This document shows positions 45,857 to 53,924 of a DNA stretch of 64,000 bases, one piece after another. The DNA lies in contig JAJCXN010000015.1 of assembly GCA_029263415.1 (NCBI GenBank), positions 186,001 to 250,000 on the forward strand. The letters run 5' to 3'. Numbering within the stretch: the stretch's first letter is position 1; the number at the start of each line of letters is the position of its first letter. The notes below the pieces were generated by a model. The model had not been told where the DNA came from. It made no database searches and worked only from the letters and a program-made list of their open reading frames with translations. Both the position numbers and the translations under genes were made by a program. Source of the stretch: Acidobacteriota bacterium. GTDB taxonomy: Bacteria > Acidobacteriota > Thermoanaerobaculia > Multivoradales > Multivoraceae.

Positions 45857-47024
45857 GGTTGTCCGAATCCGATGCGGCGCGATCTCGTCGGGTTCGCTGT
45901 TCTTCAAACCACTGTCTCCCATTCTTGGAAGTCTTCTATGAAGCGAGCAGGGCGATGCTCGACCTGGTGCCGCCAGCTCTGGAAGGCAGCCGCTGAACCT
46001 TACGACAAAGACCCTCTCAGAAGGACGCAGGTTCCCAGCCTGTCTGCTGGTTCGAGACGCCACTATGAATCCAGACGAGTTCCCCTTTGGCCAACCATCC
46101 CTTCGCCCATCGTGCACATACTCTGGCAGGCAACGGGCCTAGAACGTACTTCTTCCTTAATCCGTTCACTCACCTGGCTACAAAGGGTGAGCCGCAAAGG
46201 AACCTTTGGGGTCCTCAACTAGACCAGAAGATGAGAGCCAGAGCCGGGTCGACGACACGATCCGGTCAACTCACTCACCGACGGTCGGCGAGGCCAGTTG
46301 CTGAAGAAGGCTCCGACCTCTCAACAGCCGGCGATCGGAGACGGCTCTCGTCGGGCGAGAGTAGAGAGGGAGAGGGAGCGAGGGGGAGGGAGAGAGGGAG
46401 AGAGAGAGGCTCGGAGCGTTCTACAACAGCAGCGGGCTCAAGGTTGTGCGAGTTTTCCGGCTAGCAGTCGCTCAGCCTAGTGGGGAAGCAGACGGCTGAG
46501 TGAGGCGGCACGATCGCATTGTCGAGCAGACTCTGACTGTCACAGTCTCGTGTAGTAGAAGACCCCGACCCCCTGTACCGGCGTCACCTCTATCGGCGAC
46601 CAGCTCCACTGGCGGAAGTGCCCAACTCTTCAAACGGTGGTGAGACGAGGGTAGGGGGCACGGGCGACCTGTGCAGCTCCCCAGTCGGATCGACCATCGC
46701 AACATGCCGTGCCCCGGAGTGACTTATCGAGCGGCTGTGAGCAGAAAAAGTGCCGCCTGTCCGTCTACTCCACCGATGCTCACAGGAATAGCTTGAATGA
46801 GGAGTCTGCGGGAGTGGACCTACGCAACGGTGTCATGCCAGTTGCCGTCGGCTGCGCTTGGTATCTGGCGCCGAGCTGGACGACCGGCTGGTCGAGGAAC
46901 GCAAACAGAACCTGTTGAGGCTTCGAGAACTGTAGTGGTGAGGTGTGCTCGCCACGAGGCTGACAACGCCTTGAGTAGTGGGATTCGGACGATGCAAATA
47001 TTTGGCCAAGAAGGGAAAGCGAGA
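45857..47024. other. Long spacer with purine-rich tract and repeats R2/R3, copy C
   Basis: A 1.17-kb region without a convincing gene. It holds a GA-rich tract (46360-46412), the R2 core at 46418-46436 and a second element, R3 (TCTCGTGTAGTAGAAGACCC, 46546-46565), which recurs near 48172. A CACCTCTATC motif at about 46587 resembles repeats near 48 and 52 kb. Confidence 0.65.
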
Positions 47025-48044
47025 ATGACGAGATCGAGAGCTTTGTTTCGGCACGCGGGCGCGGTTGTGTTGGTGATGATTGTAGGGGGCGCACCAGGAT
47101 CCTGGGCGCAGTCGACCGAGGAAGACGGTCACAGCTTTTCTGCGGCGCCGTTCCACCGGCCGGCGGACAATGACACCAAGACGGGCTACCCGCCGGAAGG
47201 GAAGACAGCTGGTGCCTTGCAACGAGGCATCGGAACGGACGTATTCGGCGCAGAAGTCAACAGTCGCGACGCGATGGTGATGACGAACGTCGCAACACCG
47301 GGCACGATTACGGTGCTTGCGGCGCTTGGGCCCGGCAGCACAGGACCCAACGGTGACTTCGTCCAAGGCTGCGATTTTGATTCCCACGGGAACCTCGAGA
47401 CGCTCTACTGCATCGAGGGCACTGGTGGGTTCTTCAGTGTCGATGTAGGTACCGGAAGCCAATCGCTGATCGGAGTCGCTGCAACTCAAGCTCCCGATGG
47501 CGTTTTTACAGGTTTGGCGTCAGATCCGGTCACAGGCACGATGTTCGTGGTCGCAACCTCAGAGAGCAGCCCAGGGAGCGGTAACTGCGCCGCCGATTCG
47601 GGTCTCTATTCCATTGACATCGGAACGGGTGGAGCCACCCGTATTGGGCCAATCCCTGACCTTTCTTGTGTGATCGCTGCAGGTTTCGACAACTCTGGCC
47701 AGCTGTACGCATACGGAGTGGTCTCGAACAACCTCGTCGCAATCGACAAGTCTTCCGGCGCCAGCACGTTGATCGGCAGCCTAGGCTTCGACCCAAACTT
47801 CGCGCAGGGAATGGACTTCGATTCCTCCACCAATACGTGCTACTTGTTCGCTTTCAACGCCGACAACGCCGTTGGCTTCGAAGGAGAGCTGAGAACCTGC
47901 GATACCGGTACAGGTGCGTCGGTAGCGGTCGGGAGTCTCGGAACACCGGGTGATTTCAGCGAGATCAGTGGTGCCGGAATCGCGCATGTCCCTGCCCTCT
48001 TTGCCGACGGATTCGAATCGGGCGACACGACGGCTTGGGAGTAG
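47025..48044 (+). CDS. Secreted propeller-like protein with DGFESGDTTAWE C-terminal tail
   Basis: A 339-residue exported protein. The ATG at 47025 gives a signal peptide (FRHAGAVVLVMIVGGAPGSW). Repeated motifs such as GFFSVDVGTGSQSLIGVAAT, GLYSIDIGTGGATRIGPIPD and NLVAIDKSSGASTLIGSLGF indicate a DUF4394/propeller-like repeat protein, each reading 'x-D-x-x-T-G-x-x-x-x-I-G'. It ends with FADGFESGDTTAWE, a tail shared with the fragment at 35197-35538 and, from memory, with many secreted proteins of this bacterial group. The gene lies between two repeat clusters (copy C and copy D) and could be a cassette. Surface function is inferred. Confidence 0.75.
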   Translation: MTRSRALFRHAGAVVLVMIVGGAPGSWAQSTEEDGHSFSAAPFHRPADNDTKTGYPPEGKTAGALQRGIGTDVFGAEVNSRDAMVMTNVATPGTITVLAALGPGSTGPNGDFVQGCDFDSHGNLETLYCIEGTGGFFSVDVGTGSQSLIGVAATQAPDGVFTGLASDPVTGTMFVVATSESSPGSGNCAADSGLYSIDIGTGGATRIGPIPDLSCVIAAGFDNSGQLYAYGVVSNNLVAIDKSSGASTLIGSLGFDPNFAQGMDFDSSTNTCYLFAFNADNAVGFEGELRTCDTGTGASVAVGSLGTPGDFSEISGAGIAHVPALFADGFESGDTTAWE

Positions 48045-48080
48045 GAATCCGCGGACGTTAGCAATCGAGTTTCGACCATG

Positions 48081-48136
48081 GTGGTAGCGCCCCCTTGAGA
48101 GAGGGTCAGTGGTAGCGCCCCCTTGAGAGAGGGTCA
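48081..48136. repeat. Perfect 28-bp tandem duplication
   Basis: Positions 48081-48108 and 48109-48136 are identical (beginning GTGGTAGCGCCCCC, ending GAGAGGGTCA). The second copy runs directly into R2 copy D. It lies just after the FESGD-tagged gene. Confidence 0.95.
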
Positions 48137-48220
48137 GAGTGTTCTACAGTAGCAGCGGGCTCAGGTCATCTTCTCGTGTAGAGAAGACCCTGTAGTAGAA
48201 GACTCTGACACCTCTTTCTG
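48131..48220. repeat. Repeats R2 and R3, copy D
   Basis: The R2 core GTTCTACAGTAGCAGCGGG is at 48141-48159 and R3 (TCTCGTGTAG-GAAGACCC, then TGTAGTAGAAGACTCTGAC) begins at 48172. The same order, R2 then R3, is found at 46418-46570 on the other side of the tagged gene. CACCTCTTTC and CACCTCTATC follow. Confidence 0.8.
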
Positions 48221-48238
48221 GACACCTCTATCTGAACA

Positions 48239-48256
48239 CCGCCGCATTGGCGGCGG
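48239..48256 (-). terminator. GC-rich hairpin beyond the sulfatase gene
   Basis: CCGCCGC-ATTG-GCGGCGG forms a perfect seven-base stem 65 bases past the stop of the - strand sulfatase gene. There is no T-run, so this is a weak call. Confidence 0.35.
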
Positions 48257-48320
48257 GTTCTCGGTGCTCAAATGCTGCGGACCGCTCCCGGCCCACGAGT
48301 GGTGCCGAGGGTGTTCAGTC

Positions 48321-49958
48321 TCAGGATTTGAGATCCGCTGGAGGCGGGTCGCTCTCGCACCAATCTTCTGGCTCGGTGTAGCTCTCTTTCATCAGGCCGG
48401 TCAGCTCGACGTGTAGGGCTTGCCATCGTTGCCTAAGTTCCGCCGAGATGCTGCTGGGCTCGGCAAGCAAGTTGTCGGTTTCGTCGCGGCCGCCAGACTC
48501 TAGGTAGTCGTAGAGCTCGTACTGAACCGGCGTCCTCTTCTGGTTCTTGAGAAACCCATTGGCGTTCACGGTCGGGTCGGTTTGCGAGTCGTAGGCGGCC
48601 TTGTAGTAGACGGCGTACTTGAGGTCGCTCTTGACCAGTGCGCGGATCGATGTGTAATTCGACAACGAGCCATCGTCAGTGGCGAAGAGTTGGCGATCGC
48701 GCACTTCAGCAGTCGGATCGAGAATGGCTCCTGCGAAGCTCGAACCCTGGACAGACCACGTGTCGTTGAGGGGGCGATCGCTCGCGATCTCGGCGAACGT
48801 CGGCAGCAAGTCGATGAGGCCGATCAGAGAATCGGAGACCGCTCCTTGGGGCAGCGAAGGGTTTGAGAAGATGACCGGTACGTGGATTGACTCGGCGTAG
48901 CAGTTATTCTCCTTCTGCCTCATGCCTGCCTGGGCCATCGCCATCTCGCCGTGATCAGACAAGCGCACGATAATCGTGTCTTGCTCGAGCTCTTGGCCGA
49001 CATGACTGTTGTTGCGCAGAGCTGTCAGCAAGTCGCCGGTGAGGCCGTCGACCAGGGTCTGCAAGTAGGCGTAGAACTTCACGTACGCCAGCGCGTCAGA
49101 CTCGTCGAGTGGCCCCCCTTGGAAGTTTGCCAAGAAGTCCTGCTGAGCCGTTGGCTTTCCGGACAAAGAAGAGTTGTAGCTGTTGGGCAGCTGGAAGTCT
49201 TCATAGTCTGCTCCTAGCCAAACCGGTTCGGTATACCCGGCGGTCTCGAGGCTGTATGGACTTACCCAAACGTCGTGAGGGTTGGCCATCGACACCACCA
49301 AACAGAATGGAGGCTCGTTGTGTGGGTCGTAGTCGTGCAGAAACCCGGTCGCGGTCTTCTGAGATTCCTCATAGAGCGGCCCATGAACGATTCGACGGTC
49401 GTTGTCGACGTTGCCGCCGCCAATGGAGTTGAGGGTCGAAGTGTCTCCGGGTTGTACCGGATCGGTACCTCCAGACTCTGCTGTGCCCAGGTCCGGTGAG
49501 GTCCAAGATGGCATCGAGTAGTGATTCTCCATCGCGTCGTCCTCGACCATCATGCGATCCTTGTCGGCAGGCCGCATCTGAGCAAAGGCGTCGAAGGAAG
49601 AGTCAAGATGCCACTTGCCCTTGTAAACCATCTGGTAGCCGGCACCGGCCATAACTTGACCGAGTGTGGTCAGCGATCCGCCCATCGGCAGGGTCCGGCT
49701 CAGGTTTAGGGTGTCGCCGACTTTCATGACACCGTTGATCGTGGGGTAGGTGCTCGTGAAAGCTGCCGAACGGCTGGGGGAACAGGCAGTTGAGCTGCAC
49801 AGGGCTCGCCTGAAAGTCACTCCAGTCTCCTGAAGGTGGGTCATCCACGGCAAGTGCTGTGCGGCCCACCCGGCCGGAAAGTGCTGCTCGCTACGCTGTT
49901 GATCGGTCATGATGATCAGGATGTTCGGCCGGCGGCCGGAGCGGTTCCAGGGACTCAT
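48321..49958 (-). CDS. Sulfatase (formylglycine type, CSPSR)
   Basis: A 545-residue type I sulfatase. It begins with PNILIIMTDQQRSEQHF (metal-binding Asp) and has the active-site signature C59-SPSR, in ALCSSTACSPSRSAAFTS, whose Cys is converted to formylglycine. Later blocks include MVYKGKWHLDS, CLVVSMANPHDVWVSPY and IIVRLSDHGEMAMAQAGM, the metal and substrate-binding parts. No signal peptide is seen before PNIL, so it is cytosolic unless the start is wrong or it is exported with a partner. The ATG overlaps the stop of the cytochrome gene by four bases. Substrate specificity cannot be read. Confidence 0.88.
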   Translation of the reverse strand: MSPWNRSGRRPNILIIMTDQQRSEQHFPAGWAAQHLPWMTHLQETGVTFRRALCSSTACSPSRSAAFTSTYPTINGVMKVGDTLNLSRTLPMGGSLTTLGQVMAGAGYQMVYKGKWHLDSSFDAFAQMRPADKDRMMVEDDAMENHYSMPSWTSPDLGTAESGGTDPVQPGDTSTLNSIGGGNVDNDRRIVHGPLYEESQKTATGFLHDYDPHNEPPFCLVVSMANPHDVWVSPYSLETAGYTEPVWLGADYEDFQLPNSYNSSLSGKPTAQQDFLANFQGGPLDESDALAYVKFYAYLQTLVDGLTGDLLTALRNNSHVGQELEQDTIIVRLSDHGEMAMAQAGMRQKENNCYAESIHVPVIFSNPSLPQGAVSDSLIGLIDLLPTFAEIASDRPLNDTWSVQGSSFAGAILDPTAEVRDRQLFATDDGSLSNYTSIRALVKSDLKYAVYYKAAYDSQTDPTVNANGFLKNQKRTPVQYELYDYLESGGRDETDNLLAEPSSISAELRQRWQALHVELTGLMKESYTEPEDWCESDPPPADLKS

Positions 49959-51277
49959 AGGATGGTGCCCTTTGCGCCACGCGGTGCGCTGCTGGCATTG
50001 GCTGCGTTGCCCGTGGTGGGTGTCTCAAATCCGCTCCCGCCGGAGTCGCAGGCGGTGGAGCTGCAGACACCGTCACAGTCATAGCGAACGTTGGCACCCG
50101 CCTCTTGCGGCAACTGCCACATGTGGTCGGTTTGGTAGACGATCGGTGTGGCCGCCGTGGATTGAGAAGGAAAGAACCAGCTGGGATCGGGCGTGCCGAC
50201 GAACCCTTCGAAGGGCTGAGTGCTCTTGAGGAAAGAGAGGCTTGAGCCGGACGCACCGATCGTGGCCATTGAATGGCAGGTTGTGCACGAGGACGTGTTG
50301 CCGAATCCTGGTTCGAGGATTGCGTTGCCGAGCAGTTCTGGTCGTCCGGTGAGGTCGGTAAAACGAGTCATGGTGCCCATCAAGCGATAGTGCCGCCAGG
50401 CGTCTGGGAGTCCAGCGTCCTCGAGCAATATCCTGGTCGCGGAAGTCAGCTCCCCAGCCGGATAATCCTTCCCCATCTGTCGATGAGGAGCGACATAGGA
50501 AGGCTCGACGCCGAAATCGTCGCGGCACCCGATGTAGTCGCAACGCCCCTTGGTGTCTGCGTGGTTCCAAGTTGTCCATACCCAGTTTGGCGTCGCCTTG
50601 CTGACAATGTGGAACGCGTACAAGCCCAGGATGACGGGGCTAGGTTCGGCGCCATCTCCTGCACTCGAACTGTTCGACGCACCGCCGCCACCGATCGCCT
50701 GCTCGTAGTCGTAGCCGGAGACGACGCGCCAGTGGTAGCGGGGCTTGTCGTCCGCCGTGATCTGCGTCCAATCGGCTTTGTAAACGATCGCGCCTAGTGG
50801 CAGATCGACACCCTCGGTGCTCGCGTGTTCGATGAGACCCTGCTGATACCAAATATCATTTTCGACGACATAGTTAAAGAAGGGCCGGTTGATCTTCACC
50901 TGTTGCACGTTCTGGTCGCCGTCAAGGGCGTTGAAGGGGTCGTTTGCAACACCTCGTTGCTCGACATGCTCCTTCAAGAATTCGACGAGGCTCGAGGGTC
51001 TCGCAGCAAAGGGACCATCCGGTCCTGGCCAAGTCGGAGCTTCACACGCATCGGAATACACCACAGTCTGTTCTGCCCAGGTTTCCCAGACGGCCTGGTT
51101 GCTGTCGGGACTGGCCGGTCGATTCACAGCCGCGAACAGTTGCCAAGCGAACTGGTCGGGATCGTTGATGGCCAAGTTTCTGTGATCCGGCGGGTCTTCG
51201 CTCATGGCTGACACTCGCCCCGGTCCCATGGAAAGTGCTATCGCGCCGATTGCAAGAATGGCTACAGTACGCATCAT
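49955..51277 (-). CDS. Exported mono-haem c-type cytochrome-like protein
   Basis: A 440-residue protein with signal peptide (VAILAIGAIALSMGPGRVSA) and one haem c attachment site, C331-TTC-H335, within FGNTSSCTTCHSMATIGASG. The body is Trp- and Asp-rich (NDPDQFAWQLFAAVNRPASP, GAIVYKADWTQITADDKPRY, ILGLYAFHIVSKATPNWVWT, AWRHYRLMGTMTRFT), a pattern I know from an uncharacterised family of periplasmic proteins with a CxxCH site. The ATG at 51277 has AAAGGAG four bases upstream. It is the first gene of a two-gene unit with the sulfatase, joined by ATGA. A redox role tied to sulfatase substrates is speculative. Confidence 0.75.
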   Translation of the reverse strand: MMRTVAILAIGAIALSMGPGRVSAMSEDPPDHRNLAINDPDQFAWQLFAAVNRPASPDSNQAVWETWAEQTVVYSDACEAPTWPGPDGPFAARPSSLVEFLKEHVEQRGVANDPFNALDGDQNVQQVKINRPFFNYVVENDIWYQQGLIEHASTEGVDLPLGAIVYKADWTQITADDKPRYHWRVVSGYDYEQAIGGGGASNSSSAGDGAEPSPVILGLYAFHIVSKATPNWVWTTWNHADTKGRCDYIGCRDDFGVEPSYVAPHRQMGKDYPAGELTSATRILLEDAGLPDAWRHYRLMGTMTRFTDLTGRPELLGNAILEPGFGNTSSCTTCHSMATIGASGSSLSFLKSTQPFEGFVGTPDPSWFFPSQSTAATPIVYQTDHMWQLPQEAGANVRYDCDGVCSSTACDSGGSGFETPTTGNAANASSAPRGAKGTIL

Positions 51278-51855
51278 CGTTCTCCTTTGTCGGGGGCCCA
51301 ACTAAACAAAGCCCCCTAGCGTCGTTGGAACGCTCTTGATGAGCGCTCTGCTTGGATAGATCACACTGACCGCGGAGACCGGACGTGGAAATGGAAGATT
51401 TCAGACAATAGGTGTGGATGCATTTGAGTCTGTTCGACAGAGCCAATGTCGATCCATGCTGAGTCGTGGCTGGATTGTTGACGAGTCAGAGCGAAGGCTG
51501 GCGGAGCCAAGCATGCGCGGCCTGGGCTCGGCCAACTTCGCTGAAGCCTCTAGACCCCTTTGACCCTCTGACCCGTCGGGCTCGCCTGGTTCTGGCCCAG
51601 CACGGAATCGGGACACCCGAACCCGTGGCCAGAGGTACCGGCCATATGTTGGGGGGGGATGACCGAACCTGCGTACCTGAGTGAGCGGTAGCTCGAACGA
51701 GGTGTGCCGAACCCTGAATGCAGCAAATCAACTGTCGCGGAACAGCAGACCCGGAAAATGGGTCAATGCCGCCTGCACCCTGCAGTTTCCAGGCGAGGGT
51801 TGCTGCAGCTACTCGCGTCGCGAGTCCAATCTCAAACCCATCGCCCTTGGGAAGG
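51278..51855. other. Spacer without a recognisable gene
   Basis: No gene is recognised. A run of eight G residues lies at 51651-51658. Confidence 0.4.
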
Positions 51856-52080
51856 TCAGGAGTCTCTGGACCGCTTGGGCTCCGTGGCACTCGGACCGCC
51901 GAGCATCCGGGCGGGCAACAGTACGATCGACCGGAGGGTCTTGAAGACTCCTTCGACGGCCACGCCGACCAAGCGGAAGGGCAACAGCAATACCCATACG
52001 ATCGGGTACAAGACAAGCGCCAGCAGCGCTAGCGGCCAGCACACGATCACGAGGAGGCACCAAAGTAGGAGCTTGACCAT
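51856..52080 (-). CDS. Small two-helix membrane protein (copy B of duplicated locus)
   Basis: A 74-residue protein beginning MVKLLLWCLLVIVCWPLALL and ending with PARMLGGPSATEPKRSRDS. It is the paralogue of 34503-34709 and has the same two hydrophobic segments and the same FKTLRSIVLLPARMLGG end. The longer C-terminus arises because the stop codon is further downstream. No function is known. The similar upstream region suggests the whole locus, not only the gene, was copied. Confidence 0.7.
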   Translation of the reverse strand: MVKLLLWCLLVIVCWPLALLALVLYPIVWVLLLPFRLVGVAVEGVFKTLRSIVLLPARMLGGPSATEPKRSRDS

Positions 52081-52167
52081 CTTTACACTCGCCTATCAAG
52101 TTGTTTGCGTTTCCGGCCAGAGGAACTGTTCAGCAAGATGCCAAGAAGTCCCCAGACAGACCATACG
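51877..52167. repeat. Duplicated small-membrane-protein locus, copy B
   Basis: Counterpart of 34506-34796, in the same orientation, about 17 kb away. Just beyond it, at 52182-52230, a GCACCTCTTTCG motif is repeated three times. Confidence 0.8.
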
Positions 52168-52309
52168 ACTCTCAACATTTGGCCGGCACCTCTTTCGGGC
52201 ACCTCTTTCGACCGGCACCTCTTTCGACCGCCGGCAACCTCAAACTGCCAGATCCAGCACCTCTCTCAGGCCTTGAGGGCTATCAATATCAACTAGACAC
52301 CGTCGCGAT

Positions 52310-52332
52310 CATGCGCATACGCTATGCGCATG
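52310..52332. promoter_or_regulatory. Inverted repeat over the ccdA start (autoregulatory operator)
   Basis: CATGCGCATA-CGC-TATGCGCATG is a perfect inverted repeat with ten-base arms. It contains both candidate ATG codons of ccdA (52324 and 52330). CcdA-type antitoxins repress their own operon, and this is the likely operator. Confidence 0.7.
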
Positions 52333-52593
52333 ACCCAGCGCACCACCTTTGATCCAGTCTTTGATGAGTCGGCCGGAAAACGGCCAACCAATCTCTCAAT
52401 CAATGTTGACCTCTTGGAGAGGTCACGGGCCGCGGGTGTCAATCTCTCGGCCACTTTGGAAGCTGCTCTTGTGGAGTGTCTCTTGAAGGAACGCCGCGAG
52501 GCTTGGATTTCCGCTAACAGGTCAGCCATCAATGCGTACAACCAACGAGTGTCATCAAGCGGATCTTTCGGTGACCGAGTACGACGCTTCTGA
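52324..52593 (+). CDS. ccdA: CcdA-family antitoxin
   Basis: An 89-residue (or 87-residue from 52330) antitoxin of the CcdA family. The N-terminal ribbon-helix-helix is [20 protein letters not shown] and [20 protein letters not shown], and the C-terminal toxin-binding part is [20 protein letters not shown] followed by [10 protein letters not shown]. Both agree with chromosomal CcdA proteins. Its stop codon overlaps the ATG of the ccdB gene (TGATG), the usual layout. The partner toxin gene is broken (see 52593 and 53704), so this antitoxin may now be orphaned. Confidence 0.9.
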   Translation: MRMTQRTTFDPVFDESAGKRPTNLSINVDLLERSRAAGVNLSATLEAALVECLLKERREAWISANRSAINAYNQRVSSSGSFGDRVRRF

Positions 52594-52967
52594 TGGCCCA
52601 ATTCGATGTTTACGAGAACCCAAATCGCGGCACCCGAGAGTCTGTCCCCTATCTTGTCGAGCTTCAGTCGGACCTGCTAAGCCCGATGGCGACCAGGGTG
52701 GTGGCACCCCTCTTTTCCTCAGAGAGTGCCGGACCTCCGGTCAGAAATCTCATGCCAATCTGGGTTTTCTGCTTGAACAAACGGTGGCCCACCTTAGGGT
52801 GGGAGCCACACGACGCTTCCTTCTGGCGTGCCCACACGGGGGCGGAAATCGATCTGTACGCGCAACTGGGGAGTCGTCGAGTCGGTTTCGAGTTCAAGGG
52901 AACGTCTCGCCGAAGGGCACCGCCTCCATGCGGTCCGCCGTGGAAGTTCTCGATCTCCACGAACTGA
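52593..52967 (+). pseudogene. ccdB: ccdB, N-terminal half, fused to foreign sequence
   Basis: The first 57 codons (to about 52763) are Ccd[41 protein letters not shown] and [10 protein letters not shown]. After this the frame becomes [12 protein letters not shown] and then a fragment of a DUF4143-type protein ([20 protein letters not shown]). The C-terminal half of a CcdB, PELAGISKSQLG to DMLFTGI, is found on the opposite strand at 53704-53814. The toxin is therefore not functional as encoded. The gyrase-binding C-terminal residues of CcdB are on the other fragment. Confidence 0.85.
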
Positions 52968-53053
52968 ACGTTGGCCACGGCAGTGACGCCGCGTTCCCCT
53001 TGAAATCGAAGATTCGAGCGGTGGCGGCTAGCCGCCTAGTCCAGGAAATCTAG
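52748..53053 (+). pseudogene. Fragment of an AAA/DUF4143-family ATPase, twice frameshifted
   Basis: Three overlapping frames together read as a DUF4143 C-terminus: [20 protein letters not shown] in one frame, [20 protein letters not shown] and [11 protein letters not shown] in a second, then [20 protein letters not shown] and FPLKSKIRAVAASRLVQEI back in the first. This matches the end of many ATP-binding proteins (GAElDl, gvE.K, MRsAl.dL, yPl...v.Alp...L). The N-terminal ATPase part is absent. The segment begins at the point where ccdB is interrupted. Confidence 0.7.
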
Positions 53054-53109
53054 TCTGCCGCTAGGCGAGCTGAGAAGCGGTAATGATGAGGCAAAAACTG
53101 GTTGGGCTC

Positions 53110-53139
53110 TTGGCAGTGGTGGGTGATGGGTTCTATACT
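53110..53139 (+). promoter_or_regulatory. Promoter of tRNA-Lys
   Basis: TTGGCA (53110-53115) and TATACT (53134-53139) are separated by 18 bases. The -10 box ends five bases before the tRNA, which fits a short leader. Confidence 0.55.
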
Positions 53140-53144
53140 GCGCC

Positions 53145-53217
53145 GGGCCGTTAGCTCAGTTGGTAGAGCACCGGACTTTTAATCCGATGGTCGCGGGTTC
53201 GAATCCCTCACGGCCCA
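53145..53217 (+). tRNA. tRNA-Lys (anticodon TTT)
   Basis: Acceptor stem GGGCCGT pairs with ACGGCCC; the D arm GCTCAGTTGGTAGAGC, anticodon loop CTTTTAA with TTT, and T arm with GTTCGAATC are canonical. The discriminator is A and no CCA is encoded. Length is 73. Confidence 0.95.
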
Positions 53218-53378
53218 TATTCTTTGGGCTTCATGGGTCGATCACTCGATACCCTTGAGCCAGACAGCAGCCTCGGAGGCCTCAGCTTTTTGCCTCGCGC
53301 CTCCCTGCACTGTGTCGACCCGCAAGCGCGTCGACGAAGCGCCTTCCTTGAAACGAAGGTTCGAGCGGCAGAAACAGT

Positions 53379-53453
53379 GTCCCCATCGTCTAGCCAGGTC
53401 TAGGACACCAGCCTTTCAAGCTGGCGACACGGGTTCGAATCCCGTTGGGGATA
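53379..53453 (+). tRNA. tRNA-Glu (anticodon TTC)
   Basis: Acceptor GTCCCCA pairs with TGGGGAT (one G-T pair). The D arm GTCTAGCCAGGTCTAGGAC, anticodon loop CTTTCAA with TTC, and T arm ACGGGTTCGAATCCCGT are present. The bases CCA follow directly at 53454-53456 and may be encoded. Length is 75 without CCA. Confidence 0.95.
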
Positions 53454-53703
53454 CCACTGCGCCTCCTGTGGCGGCTTGCGGCATGCCCGCAACGGGTGTG
53501 TATGTCGCTCAGCGCTCGCTGGGCGAGCGATGAGCGGACGGCGAATCCTTGCGGCCTGGAAGCAGGGATCGCTCGGCTTGTGGTGGCTTGCAAGAGGAGG
53601 ACTGTCCCTGTGCTTGGGCCAGCGCTCGGAGCATGAAACGAACAGTACTGAGCCAGACGCCGTTGGCCCGGTCAGTCCGTCAGCCCGATCGCGTCCCGCC
53701 GGC

Positions 53704-53814
53704 TCATATTCCCGTGAACAGCATGTCGAGCGCTGCGATGATTTGGTCACGTTCTCGTGCCAGAGAGCCGACTCGCGGCCCCAACTGAGACTTGGAAATG
53801 CCAGCAAGCTCGGG
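53704..53814 (-). pseudogene. ccdB: ccdB, C-terminal half, on the opposite strand
   Basis: Reading PELAGISKSQLGPRVGSLAR and ERDQIIAALDMLFTGI to a stop, this is the C-terminal 36 residues of CcdB, including the terminal Trp/Gly-type gyrase-contact tail in its chromosomal form (LLFTGI). It has no start or 5' part here. Together with 52593-52763 it gives most of one toxin gene, with roughly a dozen central residues missing. Simple inversion of the tRNA-containing block would place it in line with the N-terminal half. Confidence 0.85.
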
Positions 53815-53924
53815 TCTAGCGAAGTCTCGGCCCGGTACGGCTCGCCCCACCCACCAGCTCACCCTCGCCGGACCTCGAAGTGGTTGTCGGGCCAGGCCCC
53901 CTTCTGGCTTCGGCACCCAAACCC

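Noticed and set aside
45671-46222. 183-residue + strand frame
   Set aside because: It lies antisense to the small secreted gene and its leader, and has no protein-like pattern.
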